A DNA stretch of 64,000 nt from Macrocystis pyrifera (taxonomy: Eukaryota > Sar > Phaeophyceae > Laminariales > Laminariaceae), in the NCBI GenBank assembly GCA_031763025.1, contig JASSKH010000007.1, positions 4,145,930 to 4,209,929 of the forward strand, read 5' to 3'. This document shows positions 34,949 to 47,800 of this stretch, piece by piece (position 1 is the stretch's first letter; every line of letters starts with the position of its first letter). The translations under genes were made by a program, and so were the position numbers. The notes beneath the pieces were generated by a model that saw only the letters and a program-made list of their open reading frames with translations, ran no database searches and was not told the DNA's origin.

Positions 34949-35316
34949 AATAAGGGAGAAAAAAGTAGTGTGGATGAAAATAAGTCGCTGGATGAACCGC
35001 CTCTGTGTCGCGGTGTGTGATCACAGGCAGAGCTTGTATCTCTCTAGGATGAAGGATCAGCACGGACGCTGGGCGTGCAGGATGTCCACGGGACGGGTAG
35101 AAAGAACGGCTGAACGTGGAAGAACGCACGCATACGGTTTCTTTTACACGACGGGTATTGTAGAACGCACCGTTTTTTTTTTGTTCTTCTTCCTGATCCT
35201 TTGAAATACCGTCAGTGCCTTCTGACCCTTGGCGTCCATAATTTTGAGCTATGTTGGATAATTCCGGGTGTGTTCGGCCCTTGAAAACCCGCTTCTTTTT
35301 GGTTATCATCCCTTAT

Positions 35317-35355
35317 ATCTATCTATCTATCTATGTATCTATCTATCTATCTATA
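35317..35355. repeat. (CTAT)n microsatellite
   Basis: ATCTATCTATCT with one GTAT interruption. Confidence 0.95.
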
Positions 35356-35694
35356 AGGTTCCCCTCCGGAAAGTGGCTAGGGGAGTGGCGCAAGAACGAG
35401 ATATACGACAAACCGGAAAATTAGGTCTGTTTTGCGAACGAGAAACTGCAATATTCCATATATATATGCAGTACGAAGCATGCGTTTATTTGCGCTTGGG
35501 AACCGTTGCCTTCGAGGCTACGTAACGTTCCGTGGTGCCTCGGTGGATTGGTGTTGGTGTTGGTGTTGTGTTCTGGCTAGTGGTTTGGGACGCGAGAGCT
35601 CCATCTATGGTAGCAGCTCTCGATCGCGCTCGATGCCCCACGCGTGCTCGCACCGGACAGATCAGATCCCCATTTCTTCCATTCTATGTTACCT

Positions 35695-36190
35695 GGTAGA
35701 TCTTCAGGGGTAGATCTTTGGGGGCAGACCCCATATAGTCATGATCTATTAGATCTTGTTCGGGGCAGATAGATCATCGGACAGATCAGATCCACATTAC
35801 TTCATGGTATATTAGATCTTTCGAGGCAGATGGATGTTTAGGGGCAGATTCCCATTTCTTCATGATCTATTAGACCTTTCGAGGCAGATAGATTATCGGA
35901 CAGATCAGATCCCCATTTCTTGATGATCTCCTAGATATTTCGGGGCAGATGGATCTTTAGGGGCAGATTCCCATTTCTGCATGATCTATTAGATATTTCG
36001 GGGCGGATAGATCATCGGACAGATCAGATCCCCCATTTCTACATGCTCTATTTGATCTTATGAGGAAGATAGATCTTTAGGGGCAGATTCCCATTTCTTC
36101 GTGATCTATTAGATATTTCGGGGCAGATAGATCATCGGACAGATCGGATCCCCATTTCTTCATGCTCTGTTAGATCTTACGAGGCAGATA
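35695..36190. repeat. AGATC minisatellite, unit about 60 bp
   Basis: Two alternating unit types, one with CGGACAGATCAGATCCCC and one with TTAGGGGCAGATTCCCA, each followed by ATTTCTTCATGATCTATTAG, giving a higher-order period near 120 bp. Confidence 0.85.
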
Positions 36191-37506
36191 GCATAACTGA
36201 TTAATACGTACCTGGTATAGTATTAGTCGTAATACCGTGTAGGACGGGTGGAATCTGTATGACACGGCTCTCTTCTTGCGCACCATGTTTTTGCCTGATG
36301 GGATCCGGATGAGACTCGATTATACCAACACAATATAGCGAAACATATGGGCGGTCGACAGTAGGTGAAACTAGATCGTGACCTGCCATATGCGTGAAAG
36401 TGTGGAATGCATTGCTGGGGGGCGGGGGGGCGCGGGGGGGATTGTAGATGCCGCGTTTTGCTTCGAGGTTGGAGTTGGGAACGATTCATTTTTTTTTTCG
36501 CTGGAGGTAGATGAAGGGATATGTTCCGTGCCTGCTGCACATGGAGTTATATGATGATTTATTTATTTTTTGTGAAATATGTAAGCAACATACCTGGTGC
36601 ACTTTTTTAAAAAAAGTTGGTGGGAAAGACGTCGCGCACGAAACTCTTTTCTTGGTGCGTACAAATGTGTGTAGGTTGGCGTGTACGTAAGGTTTTTGCG
36701 GCCGCAAGACGCCTTCCTCCCTCTATCCGCGTGTCTTACTATATTTTTATGTGTGATGTTGATGTATACCCTATTAAAATAGTGTATGTTAGCAGCAAGC
36801 ACACTGCTGTGGAACAGCAGAGCAACGCATATCGTTCGCTCTGCTCTACATGACTGGTACCAGGTGCGTATGTGTACTGTATTTCGTACATCACATCATG
36901 TCTGAAGAAGCTCTTGCGATGGATCCGGGGACGAGGTCCGATGATCCCGGAATGAGTTGCGTTCGGCAACGACTACTACTGGCTCGACAAGGATGCGAGA
37001 GCTGTCGAGTGGGTATCTCATCTACTGTGCCCGAAGACCCGTCCTTGGATCCGCATCCTCGTGGAACATATATATATACGTGCGTAGCACAGGTAGCAGA
37101 TTGTTTGGTTTTGGCCCGCAGAAGAAGTACCTAGTGGTACGAGTACTCTGTATGACGAACGGGGTTCGTTGTTGTATTTATAGCGGGACGTACCTGGTTC
37201 AACGTAGCCATGAATCGTAACGCAGTCAGTACGGTGCCAGGTCGCTAGGAATCTTTTGACGATTCCACATTTTGTCAGCATTCATTCGCATTTCGTACGA
37301 CGGGGAAAAAAAAGAGACACAAGAGTGTTGTATGATTGCACATCTTCTGGACATCGTGGAAAGGCATAATATTGATTTTTCGTCCCAAGTATAGACCCTT
37401 GATTTTCCCAAAGGGCTGCGGGTCTGTGTTTTTTTGCGTCGACGCCTGAATCGGTACGGATCTGGGAGCGGGTAGACCTTGTTCCCCGGCGCAACCAGTG
37501 CCCCCC

Positions 37507-37755
37507 GAGCCCTCCCCGGGGTTGGGGTCGCTCCTGTGCTGCAGTCGATCCCTGTGGGTTTGCTTCTACCAGGTATCTTGGAAGGCCCGTTTTTCCCCCG
37601 GGTTGGGGTCGCTTGGGTGCTGCAGTCGGTCCCTGTGGGTTTTCTTTCTCTGCGGAAGGCCCCTTTCCCCCCCCCCCGGGTTGGGGTCGCTTTGTTTGCT
37701 GCTGCAGTCGACCCCTGCGGGTGTGCTTTCTTTCTGTTGGAAGGCCCATTTTTTT
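37507..37755. repeat. Three-unit tandem repeat, about 85 bp
   Basis: Each unit has GGTTGGGGTCGCT, GCTGCAGTCGATCCCTG-type and GGAAGGCCC. Confidence 0.85.
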
Positions 37756-37952
37756 AACCCACGATCTACGATGCGACGACTCGGAGACCTCAGGAAACGT
37801 GCAGAAAGCACCGATCGTGATTGAATACAAGTGCGATACAAACGACTATACCTACCTACTTTAAAGTCTACTACTATACGCAAATGCTGTTTTGAGTTAT
37901 AACATTGTCAACCCGTGGTCTCATGATTTTTATCAAAAAAAAAAAAATGATA

Positions 37953-38057
37953 TTACGGGGGTCCATAGTTAATAGGACCTTTGGTATACATAAAAACCTA
38001 TATATTTACCTATTTTTACTAACAATATTTGGTCCTATTTACTATGGTCCTCCGTAA
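37953..38057. mobile_element. TA-flanked MITE, copy 6
   Basis: Full-length, intergenic, TA flanks; sits directly after an A tract. Confidence 0.92.
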
Positions 38058-38925
38058 TAGAAAAAAAACATCGTCGGTGAGATCGAGGATTCCGTCGAAG
38101 CTCATAAACAGAGGTATAAAACCACAACAGCAGCAGTAACTATAAACTGGTTCGGGCTCGTCAGTCGGTGTTGCTTGCCCGATTGCTTGCCCGATTGCTT
38201 GCCCGGTGGCTACGAGTATACTTCTTTAATCTTCAGCTTTCACGATTGTTTTTTCAGGTTTTTTGTTCTCGCCCGGTTGATATTACTCACGAGGAGCTGG
38301 TGCGAGAAACGAACGCCTACTTGCTGTGTACTCTTTTTTCGGTTTGCGACAGACACCCTCGGGATTTCGAGAGTCAACCACAATCCCGCAGGGGAAACTT
38401 GTACGAAGTATATATCGAGTAGCCTGGACCGCGCTTGTTAGATCGTCATCCCCCACCCCCCCCCCCCCCCACCACCACCACCGCTACCGCCGGCTGACCG
38501 ACCCCTAAGACCCAAGAAAGCCAGCCACCTTTTTTCCACACCGCGCTGACACGTCAAATATCGTCAACATCCACCGCCGTCAAACAAACAAGGCGGTCAG
38601 GCCTCTTCCCAAGCAGGCTCCCACGATGGTCAAGACTCTTAGAATCATATTTCAGGCCACAGGGGGGGGGGGGGTCAAGCTCGTCAAGGAATATGTTTCC
38701 CACCACAATCAGATGAAATCGAAATAAAAAACAACCAACAAGAATACTGTGGGGAGGAAAATCCTAGAGTGTACGCTATTCTTCCTATTCCCCAGTTTAC
38801 TTGGGGGTTTTCGAAAGCAACAAAAAAAAATATGTTTAACCACTCGATCTCGTTCGAGGCCTGGCTCCCGCATTTTTTGTTTTACGATTGTGAAGCCATT
38901 TCGAACAACGGAACTAAACAGATAT

Positions 38926-39200
38926 GTGTCAAGTGTAGGGCAATGGACCTGGGGACCGACTACTGCTAGCAGGTTGATGCCTTTGGCTCTGCTTTGGTCA
39001 CTCACACAAGGTGCTTGACGATGTTGGAAGTTATAGGCGCTTCTTGTATTAGTTGCTGCTTGCCTCGCCAGATGCCTTCTGAACGAAGGGGCGAGGCGCT
39101 CATCAGAACGGCAGGCGATAACGCCTGCCAGGTATGATGAGGGGAACGATTATATCAAACCATAATGACGCAAAAGGGGGAGAGGGGATACCATAATAAC
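38926..39200 (+). repeat. Direct repeat, left copy (MITE-free)
   Basis: About 275 bp matching 39930-40308, with the uninterrupted TA at 38967-38968 where the other copy carries a MITE. Confidence 0.85.
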
Positions 39201-39929
39201 ACTAGCCCACCCTGAAGGGCCGTATATGCAGATTCATAGAAAACTCAGGCACGAACCACACCAAACGGAGAATTCGGAGAATGGATCGAAGGTGCTGCAC
39301 TTCACAACCCACTCCCACACCTCTACCTTGCAAGGCTGTAGCCGAGTACATGCGGACACGAGCCGATCACATAGAAAGAATAGTGGGATTTTTAGTGTGA
39401 CGGACATCATACACCCGAGAGAGGCTCGGCCGACTATCCTGCTGCGCCCAGAACGGAACCGGCTTCCCGGAGTGCAGTTCTGGGACCAGCGCGCTTGTCG
39501 CTGTGTCCAGCCTTGCAGCGGGCTGTGCAGAGTCAAACCAGCGGCAAGCATGGGTGAAAGGAACGAGGGCCAACCTGTTGCAAGCAGTGACAGAGGGGAT
39601 GTGGCACTACCAAAAACGGGATCAGTGACGTAGAATCTCGTGTTACCAACAAACGGATAACCAAGCCGACCGGGAGAACACCAAAAATCCCCTACGTCGC
39701 GCGGACCAACATCGCATGAGCCTATAGCGGCTGTTGCATCAGTCTCACCGCGCGATGCGTTGGGGAAGCGGCGGACACCACACTCTCGAGCGTAATCACC
39801 AAAAAGAGAAGGCATCAAATAAACAACAAGAAGCCGAAAACACAGACGAATAGCCAAATTTGTCCGCAGAGAAAAAAAAACGGACCTCGAACAGGTGCCA
39901 AAAGCGTCTATTAATAGTCGACGACGCCA

Positions 39930-40308
39930 GTGTTAAGTGTAGGGCAGTATAGACCTAGGGACCGACTACTGCTATTACGGGGGACCATAGTAAATGGGAC
40001 CAAATTTTGTTAGTAAAAATAGGGAAATATATAGTTTTTTTTGGTGTACCGTAGGTGCTATTTACTATGGTCCTCCATAGTAGCAGGTTGATGCCTTTGA
40101 CTCTGCTCTGGTTGCTCACTCAAGGTGCTCGACGATGTTAGAAGTTATAAGCTCTTGTATTGGTTGCTGCTTGCCTCGCCAGATGTCTTCTGAACGAAGG
40201 GGCGAAGCGATCATAAGAAAGGCAGGCGATGACGCCTGCCAGGTATGATGAGGGGACGATTGCTACAAACTAAAATGCCGCAACAGGGGAGAGGGGATAC
40301 CATAACAT
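39930..40308 (+). repeat. Direct repeat, right copy (contains MITE copy 7)
   Basis: Same 270 bp plus the MITE. The 730 bp between the copies has open frames in two directions but no recognised protein. Confidence 0.85.
39975..40080. mobile_element. TA-flanked MITE, copy 7 (with empty site nearby)
   Basis: Inserted in the second of two direct repeats. The first repeat still has the uninterrupted site ACTGCTAGCAGG at 38962-38973, proving the ends and the TA target duplication. Confidence 0.95.
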
Positions 40309-42531
40309 AGACGAAAGATGACGGCAATGGTGTGATCATCATTGCGCGGAAATAAATTATTGTAAAAAAACTAGTAAATTTGTATTTATTTGCGCAACGG
40401 AGACATACACTTATCAGGGGAGGGCGAGTACTCATTCGTTGCTTGCCATAGTCATTTGACCATTGACGACGCATCTCTTTAGAAACGGAGCACCGTTCCT
40501 ACTCCACTAAGCAGGGGAGGGGGGGGGGGATACAGCAGCAGCACCACCAACAACTCTAATAGAGGTGGATCATCATGAGGTCGTGTTGGGAAGTAAAATC
40601 TGGTGGGCGCAGCATGAGCACGCAAGCATATATATAATGTCAAGAGGTCCGCCCCATCTTCACGCGCCGCGGCTCGCACTACGTATAAACTTTGCCCTAT
40701 CCTCCGTCGTCACTCCGTGGTCTCTCTTTCCTACGTTGCAAAACACACCGTGCAATGCTGCTTATAGCACCAACTGCTGTCGTCCTAGGACCACCCTCTT
40801 GAAAGCGCTTGGAATTCAATGTCTGGGGGAACACGTTTCCGAGCCATTCTGCAAGTTAAGAGTTTGTGCGCGAAGAAAAGGAGACAGTTAATAATGCCGT
40901 TATTTTCTCGTTAGCTGTACGCCACTTGCTTCACAAATATTCGCAGATTTGCAGCACGCTCCTGTTTGTTCGCTCTACGTCACTACTGCGCCGGCGTTTA
41001 GCTCACGCGGCGCTAAACGTCAGATTATAGAAGTGCATCGCCAACGAAAGGCATTGGCGTGCTGTCTCCCGGTGCATTTTTTTGTCCAGGTCTTGCTTTT
41101 GTTGGACGGTTGCACGAGGTACGAAAGAGTTTTTCGAGATGAAAAGCTGAGACAGACGAGGGAAAACAAGAGCACAAGTATGAATAAACCCTTGGGAATG
41201 TGCCCGTCCATTCAAAAGTAACAGCCACAATAACAAGGGAAAAAGAGGCCAACGCCATTCAGCGGCGCTGCAGTACAACAACAGTAATAAATTGAATCTA
41301 CTGTACGGAGTACATTTAGTCGAAGAGTAAGTGCTGGTTGGTGGCGTCGTGTCTTAGCGGAATCCCCGCATAGGCGTGTATGCGCGGCTCCTCGGTAATA
41401 TCAGGCAGCCCGCAGCAGAGTTAAGCACGTCAGCCGGTGTCGGAAGGTTCAGGTCTCAGAAGGACATACGAAAGAAAATGGTGCTCAAGGCCAGTGGATT
41501 ATCGTTCTTGTCCAACAAGACAGGATGAGGAGCAGGAGAAGAGAAAAACAGAGAAGAGAAAAACAGTGGACAAGTGTGCGTGTCTTGAGACTTGAGACCT
41601 CCGTGATCGATCGACCGTACACACGCAATATTGATCGGCAGACGAATGCAGAGAAGAAGATCTCTATACCACACACACAGAGGATCGAAATAGCGAATTA
41701 TAAGGTCCCCAACAAGCTGTTCCAATGTGACAGGGGATCTCCGGTCCCCCGCCTCTGTTTGGGACACAGAGGGTGTTCTTGCTGCTGAACTATGACGGCG
41801 TTTGTGCTGGGACTGTCTAGAGTTTAATATACTGAAGTTTTTTTTTTCCGTCTTGAAGTTCATGTATGAATTTTCATCGAATGTAAAGACGTCGCAAATG
41901 GGTACCCGATTTAAGAGCTCCTTGGAACAGGCCAGACACAGACTATTCGCGGGGCGTTCTCTTCTTGTGTCCTCGTATGGGTGAGCCCCTCGGTTCAGCA
42001 GTATTATCGTTGTTTGGGTGGGGTGTCCACAGACAAGAGAGTTACACTGACAGCAACACTGGGTCGAGGGCCAGCCCTGCTGTGCTACCGTTCTGACTGC
42101 CAGGCTAAGGATCACCACCATCGACATTGCTGCTGTTGCAGCGTGGGGGCTGCGAGTTCATATTTACAGCGAGAAGCGGGTTGTACTTGGTTAGGCTGGG
42201 GGTTTGGATTGTATGGCGGTGCTATATATACGCGCTCCTGCCGCAGAGCTGTGGCTGTTCCTGTGTGGTGGGTATACTCGTTCGTGCTCGATTGCTCTCT
42301 GTGCGGGCCATGCTCCTTTTCTTGTGTCCTCGTATGGTTGAGCTCTCGGGTGTGGTGTTGGTACGTATATGGGTTAGTACGGTACGGTATGGCATGATCT
42401 GCGGTGTGGCACGGTATGTGTTAATCGTGTGAGGGGACGGTTTCGTGGATATAATATATGGAAAAATCACGGTGTGTGATATGGTATATACTATGTTGGT
42501 GGTCTGGTATGAAGGCACGGTGTGGTGGATA

Positions 42532-42751
42532 TTCTCAGTTCGTAAAACTGAGTCTATTTTTTTTTGTTTGGTAATTTCAAATCTGTCTGTCGGCATCCCT
42601 TAAATTATCGAACTACTAATTCGTTCCAATGATCGATTTGTGAGATCGTTACAGATGATACGATAAGTTCGATAATTTAAGGGGTTCGGACAGACAGACG
42701 GGCAGACAGATTTGGAACTACCAAAATAGACCCAGTTTTACAAACCGAGAA
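42532..42751. mobile_element. Long inverted-repeat element (about 220 bp)
   Basis: Arms of about 90 bp: TTCTCAGTTCGTAAAACTGA at the left pairs with the complement of CAGTTTTACAAACCGAGAA at the right, and CCCTTAAATTATCGAAC pairs near the centre. No clear target duplication. Possibly a foldback or MITE-type transposon. Confidence 0.7.
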
Positions 42752-44638
42752 TTAATACTCGTAGTTGTTCGTATTTTGATCTACCACTAGTTACGTATTG
42801 CGTTTGATGAGGATATTTGAGGACTGTTGTATCACCTTGATAGGCGTTATAGAAAGTTCATTCCCGGAGAGCTGTGTGTTCTCACTCTACAATTAAACCT
42901 ACACATTCTTGAACAGAGTCTTCAATCGACGCGATAAAAAACAGCTGCTCTTGTTCGGGACGATTTTTTCGGGGTCCCACGTTGAAAAAAAACACCTCGT
43001 ACCACAAGAAGGCTTCCCGTCAGCCCATTCTTCACAACTTCTGCCACAACAGCCAGATTTAGATAACACGTCATGTTAAAAACCACCGGGCTCCCATCAG
43101 TTTTTTGCCCGTGGAAAATCCTCGCGAGAGCTATGTACTCGTACGTACTATACAACCAAACGTATTGCCGAAAGGGAAAAAAATACACAAAAAACGGAAA
43201 TGTACGTAGGGAGCAAAAAACATGGTGCTTCAATACATAGTTGCTGCTCGCTGCGGCATCTTCGCGTCCGGTGTAGCCATCTGGGTTTAATCTGGGTGCT
43301 TCCGCCTGTACTACCGTGGCCCCACGCGGCATCCACGGCGACCCACCCACGGAGTACACCACAGCAGACAAAACGTGAATCACCCCCTTCGAGGAAGGCT
43401 AACGAATACAGTACAGACACAGCAAACAAAGTGCATCAATCACTATTCGTACATTTCGTACATCCCACCGCGAAAAAATAAAAGAAAAGGAGAGGCAATA
43501 AAAGCGAAGGCTCGATCTAGTCGTCGTCACGAGGAGAGAGAGCGAAGCGAAGAGCACAAAATAAAAGAGGTAGGAGCAACACCGTTCGTGCGCCCGGCGA
43601 TAAACTGCGATCAACTTCATATTTTTGCGAATTACTGCCAGCCCCAGAACGTAGCAGCACCCCCCCCCCCTCCCTTCCCTGTGACCACGAACGCTAATCC
43701 CCACCACAAGGACAACGCGATCGCGGCCTGTCTTGCCCCACCCCCCCCCAGGCACATGTATGAACAATCGCTGGTTTGAACCCAGAGTGCAACGGCTAGA
43801 TCTGACTTTTGCAGCTTGTTTTTTTCCCCATCACAGCCCGCGCCGGGAGGAAAATCGAGCACATCCCCTGCCCCCGCCCCTCTGAATCCTTCCCACTCCA
43901 CTTCTGAAGCGGTTACCTTCCTCTGAATAGACCGAAGACACACTCTATAGCTAAGACCCAACGCCCGTCTCGGCGTGGGTGAACGAAAGCCGAGATTCAC
44001 GCGCGAACATACTAACCGGAGACTACGATGGAATAGAGCAGCGTTTTCCTGGCGATCTGCTACAAGCGACCCCGCTGGGGACACACCCGCTAGCGTTTTG
44101 GCTAGTATCTCGCCAGCATCCCGCTAGCGAATGACTCGCTAACATTCCGCTGTCAGTAAACAGTAGCGTTTCCTTGCGACCCGCTAGCATCTCGCCGACT
44201 CCCGCTAGCGATCCGCCAGCGACTCACAGGCGATCTGCTATATAGCGACCAGCTACAGATGCAACAAGCGAACCATTGCAGACCTCTACCTTTCCCCTCC
44301 TCCGTTCCTCCTGGGCCCCCTCCGCCCCCCTCCCCCCCCCTCCCCCGCGGTTCCCCTATTTCGCTTCGTAGCGCACAACTTTACCTCTCACCGTCGGCAG
44401 TGACGTCAAGTGACGTCAAGACAAAACTCCATGGCAGCAGCCGAAGCAGACAGCGGTAAAGACGGTATATATCGACTCCCCCCCCCCCGAAACCAATCCA
44501 GACTAAACACTTTCACGCCGTTATCTTGCTCTCCCCGTCGTGTGTGCGGGCTTTTCCTTCGTTGTGTGTGCTACCTTTCTCCCCTCCCGCCCCCGGGAAT
44601 CGAGTACACCCCCCCCACCCCCCCGCCAGTGTGCCTTC

Positions 44639-44894
44639 TCATGCCTTAGCCGCATCCGCAGAGCCTCCCAGCATCACCCCGAGGCCGTCCTTCACGCTCT
44701 GCAGGAGGCTCTTGCAGAAGCGGTCGGTGCAGCGGGTGTAGTTGATGACGTTCGTGCGGTCGATCCGGTCGAGGGGCGACTCCGACAGCTCGTGCAGGTG
44801 CTCCGTGTACTTTTCGAGGTTCTCCTGGTGGTGCTCGAACAGCTCCTTCGCCGGAGTGTTTTCGTCGATGTAGTAGCTCATCACGTACGTGTAC
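44639..44894 (-). CDS. ARI: Ariadne RBR ligase terminal exon
   Basis: Acceptor GACGACAG; the first base completes the Lys codon split by intron 4. Encodes YTYVMSYYIDE, KELFEHHQENLEKYTEHLHE, INYTRCTDRF and LLQSVKDGL, ending in TGA at 44639-44641. Confidence 0.94.
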
Positions 44895-47800
44895 CTGTCG
44901 TCGTGTTCGGTCCGGTCCGGCGCGCGAAACCCGTCAATGAAAACAATCGATCAATCCAACAACCAATCAACCAGTAATCCAATCGAGCAAACAGTCACCA
45001 ATCAATATCATTTAACCAATGTTTGCTATATAATCAATTTGGTCGGGTGATAGAAATATTAGAAACCGACCAAAAGGACAAGATAATTGGACGAGCAGAT
45101 GAATACGAAGGCGCTATAACATACCCTATATAGCCAATCAGAAGTTGCTCAGTGTGTTAATTAACCTATAAGCGCTACCTAACCCAAGAATGCTCAAGAG
45201 GTGAAAAAAGTTATTTTGGTCACTTTTTCCCACAGCAAGTATTTTTTCGTGGGTTGGGATTTTGCTTTTTTATGGGCAACAGACTACAAGAAACCCAACC
45301 AAACCTAATTACTCGCAAACATCCTAATCAACCGCTCGATCGATCAATCAGCCAATCGTCAGTCAACCAGTAGTTGGGAGGCAATCAATCAATCAATCAA
45401 AAACGCAATTTTTGAGTGATGCTTGTGGAGGGTGGGCCGCGAGGCCGAAGCGTACTTATTCAAAATGTAACATAATTCATACCTGGTACAAACTATCTGA
45501 GAGGTACGAGTCACGATGCAAGAGAGGACCGCGAGTGCGCTATCCCAGTATGACGCCAAACATAAAACGCGAAGCGCAACAAAAAAATACGAATAAAATC
45601 GCGTAGCAAAGTGAACAGCGTCGCAACGTCGTATCGCTGTCCGTCAAACGCTTGGATGCATTTTTTTTAAGCATCTTAATATATACACGGCGCTCCGTTT
45701 CGCGCGCGGCCATTCGCCGCCCGCTACGCTCGCTCAAGGGAGAAAAAAAATAGAACAAAGTGTGAAGCAGACAGGATGCTCATCACGCGGCGCGATGGGC
45801 GACTTGCGAATGCCAAGATTTTATTTGCGCAGGAAAAAACCACGCCTGGTTTGTGACGTGGTTAAACGGGCGACTTTCAAATGCCAAGAGCTAATACGGC
45901 GCGGGACAAAGCATGCCGGGCTCCACACGTTTTCATCTTGAATTCAATGCCGGAGGGGCTCTATCTCGCTCAGTTTTGACTGCTTTTCGATATTTTATTC
46001 GAGTTCTGAAGATCCCCTTTCTTGATTTTTTTTCGATTCTTTGAAAATGATCAACTTGAAACTAGTGTGGGATTTTTTGTCTTGGATTTAGTGTCGGGTG
46101 AGCTGAGCTGGGTGTGATCGTCAAAAAAACGGGAAAAAAAAAGAAAGAAAAAAAAAGGAAGCAAACAAAGGCAGGGATGTTCCGCAAGTAATCGAAGAAG
46201 AACGCCCCGAAGGTTCTCCGAGAGGTGGAGGTGGGCTGGAGGTGGCAGGCGTGCTCCGGGTGGGAGGTCTGAGAGCGCAGCAACGCCTTTCAATCAAGTG
46301 TACCCACCAGGACAAATTACTTGTTGAGGTACATGTAATTTAACGTCTACTGAACGAAAATTTTCGACGTACAGTATTAATAGTAGTATCGAATACCGAC
46401 GTAATTTCGAGCTCGTTTTTCGTAATATATAAATATACCTGGTGTATACACTAGTGTCGGTACGTGTACCAATTCTGCCCAACATATCATGGCGTCAGGT
46501 TAGGAACTAGTCGACCTACAGATGCATCGTGATCTGTTCCGATGAGGGAAGTTCACAATCGTTCATGCGGGAGCGCAGCGGAGGCCGGCTTCAGGATTGG
46601 ATATCGTCTCGAGAGTTGCGATTCATCCAAACATCGATCTTTCTCGATATAAATGTATGTTTGTCAATTTTTCGTACTTTTGCCAACTTTTCTCCTCGTA
46701 CGAGCACTTTTCGGCAAGACGCTAACTACTCCGACACGGGCGGACACATTGGTCGAGGTCTCGGCGCGATCCGTGCACTCTGGAACGCGTGGCGGGCGCT
46801 CCAAGTTTTTTTTTTTTCCGGCGGGAGTGGATAAGACGATTTCCCTGATTTCAGTACGAGAGGCCTTATTTCGTACATACGTACCAGTATAATAATGCTA
46901 TCAATATCTGTTTTCTTCCTTAGGCCCTCAAAAGTTGTGAGCACACCGTCCGGACATATAACAGGTACACAACATACAACATGCACAAATCCCATCATTA
47001 CGACCAACGCTGCCACCCATACGCCGTGCGTATACGACACACCCATATGCGCAGTATTTGCTGTGACTGGTCGTGTTTATCGGAGCCCGCCGTCCGAATT
47101 CTACCTTCTCCTACCAGGTACCAGAATTTTTTATACGTACATACCCCTGCTCCAGTTGTGATCAGCACGGTGCGTCAACAGCAGCAGAAGGCAGCGTACT
47201 TTGCGCATGTGGCAGGTCCGCGGTGTACTCTCTGTACTACAGCAGTAGTATTTTTGTTGTTGGCACCGGCATTGGCCTATGCACGTATGCACGTACTTGC
47301 TGCAGTGTTTGGTCGGCATTTTTTTTTCTCCGCACCGATCATCTCCGGATCGTGTGCGTTCGTCGAGTCGAGTACAACCGAATCGTTCGTACGAGCATCG
47401 TGTACAGCAGCATTCGTACAAAAAAAATACGTGCAGTTACTGACTGCTGTGCGTCCTACACTGCTGACCGATCCTACAGCCAGCTGAAAGGGCAGCAGTA
47501 CACGTTCCTTCGTCGCAGTACGTGCGCGTATCCTCTGCTGTCGGATCATATCACATGGCACTTTACAGCAGTACTGCTGTGCATGCAGTTGTACCTGTAC
47601 ATATCTACTCTTTTAAGGTCCTGCGATGTGTTTTTGATTGCGTAAAGAACACATCGTGTCAGGTATATGGGTATTGTTGTAGCGTAGATGACAAAGTGCA
47701 CTTGACAATATTTTCGTTGCTGATGTTCGACTCGCACGATCCTCACTTTTTTTTTAATTTTCAACTTGTGACTTCTTGTGTACCAGTTCATCCACCTTGT

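Larger units (their letters stand above)
34678..44638. other. Gene-free interval between convergent DUF547 and ariadne genes
   Basis: Nearly 10 kb with no recognisable protein. It contains a poly(A)-type retroposon (34849-34948), an AGATC minisatellite (35695-36190), a three-unit tandem repeat (37507-37755), two MITEs, a pair of 270-bp direct repeats (38926-40308), a long inverted-repeat element (42532-42751) and a CGCTAGC-rich patch (44085-44250). Confidence 0.6.

Noticed and set aside
36957-37070. Possible plus-strand exon reading NDYYWLDKDARAVEW and on
   Set aside because: Protein-like composition for about 35 codons, but no family recognised, no good donor, and it is closed by stops on both sides.
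38769-38969. Plus-strand frame with CVKCRAMDLGTDYC
   Set aside because: Its end lies in the direct repeat and no family matches.
39234-39857. 207-codon frame on the minus strand between two direct repeats
   Set aside because: No recognisable motif, and the opposite strand is also open over most of it; chance frame more likely. The repeats lack primer site and polypurine tract, so a miniature LTR element is not supported.
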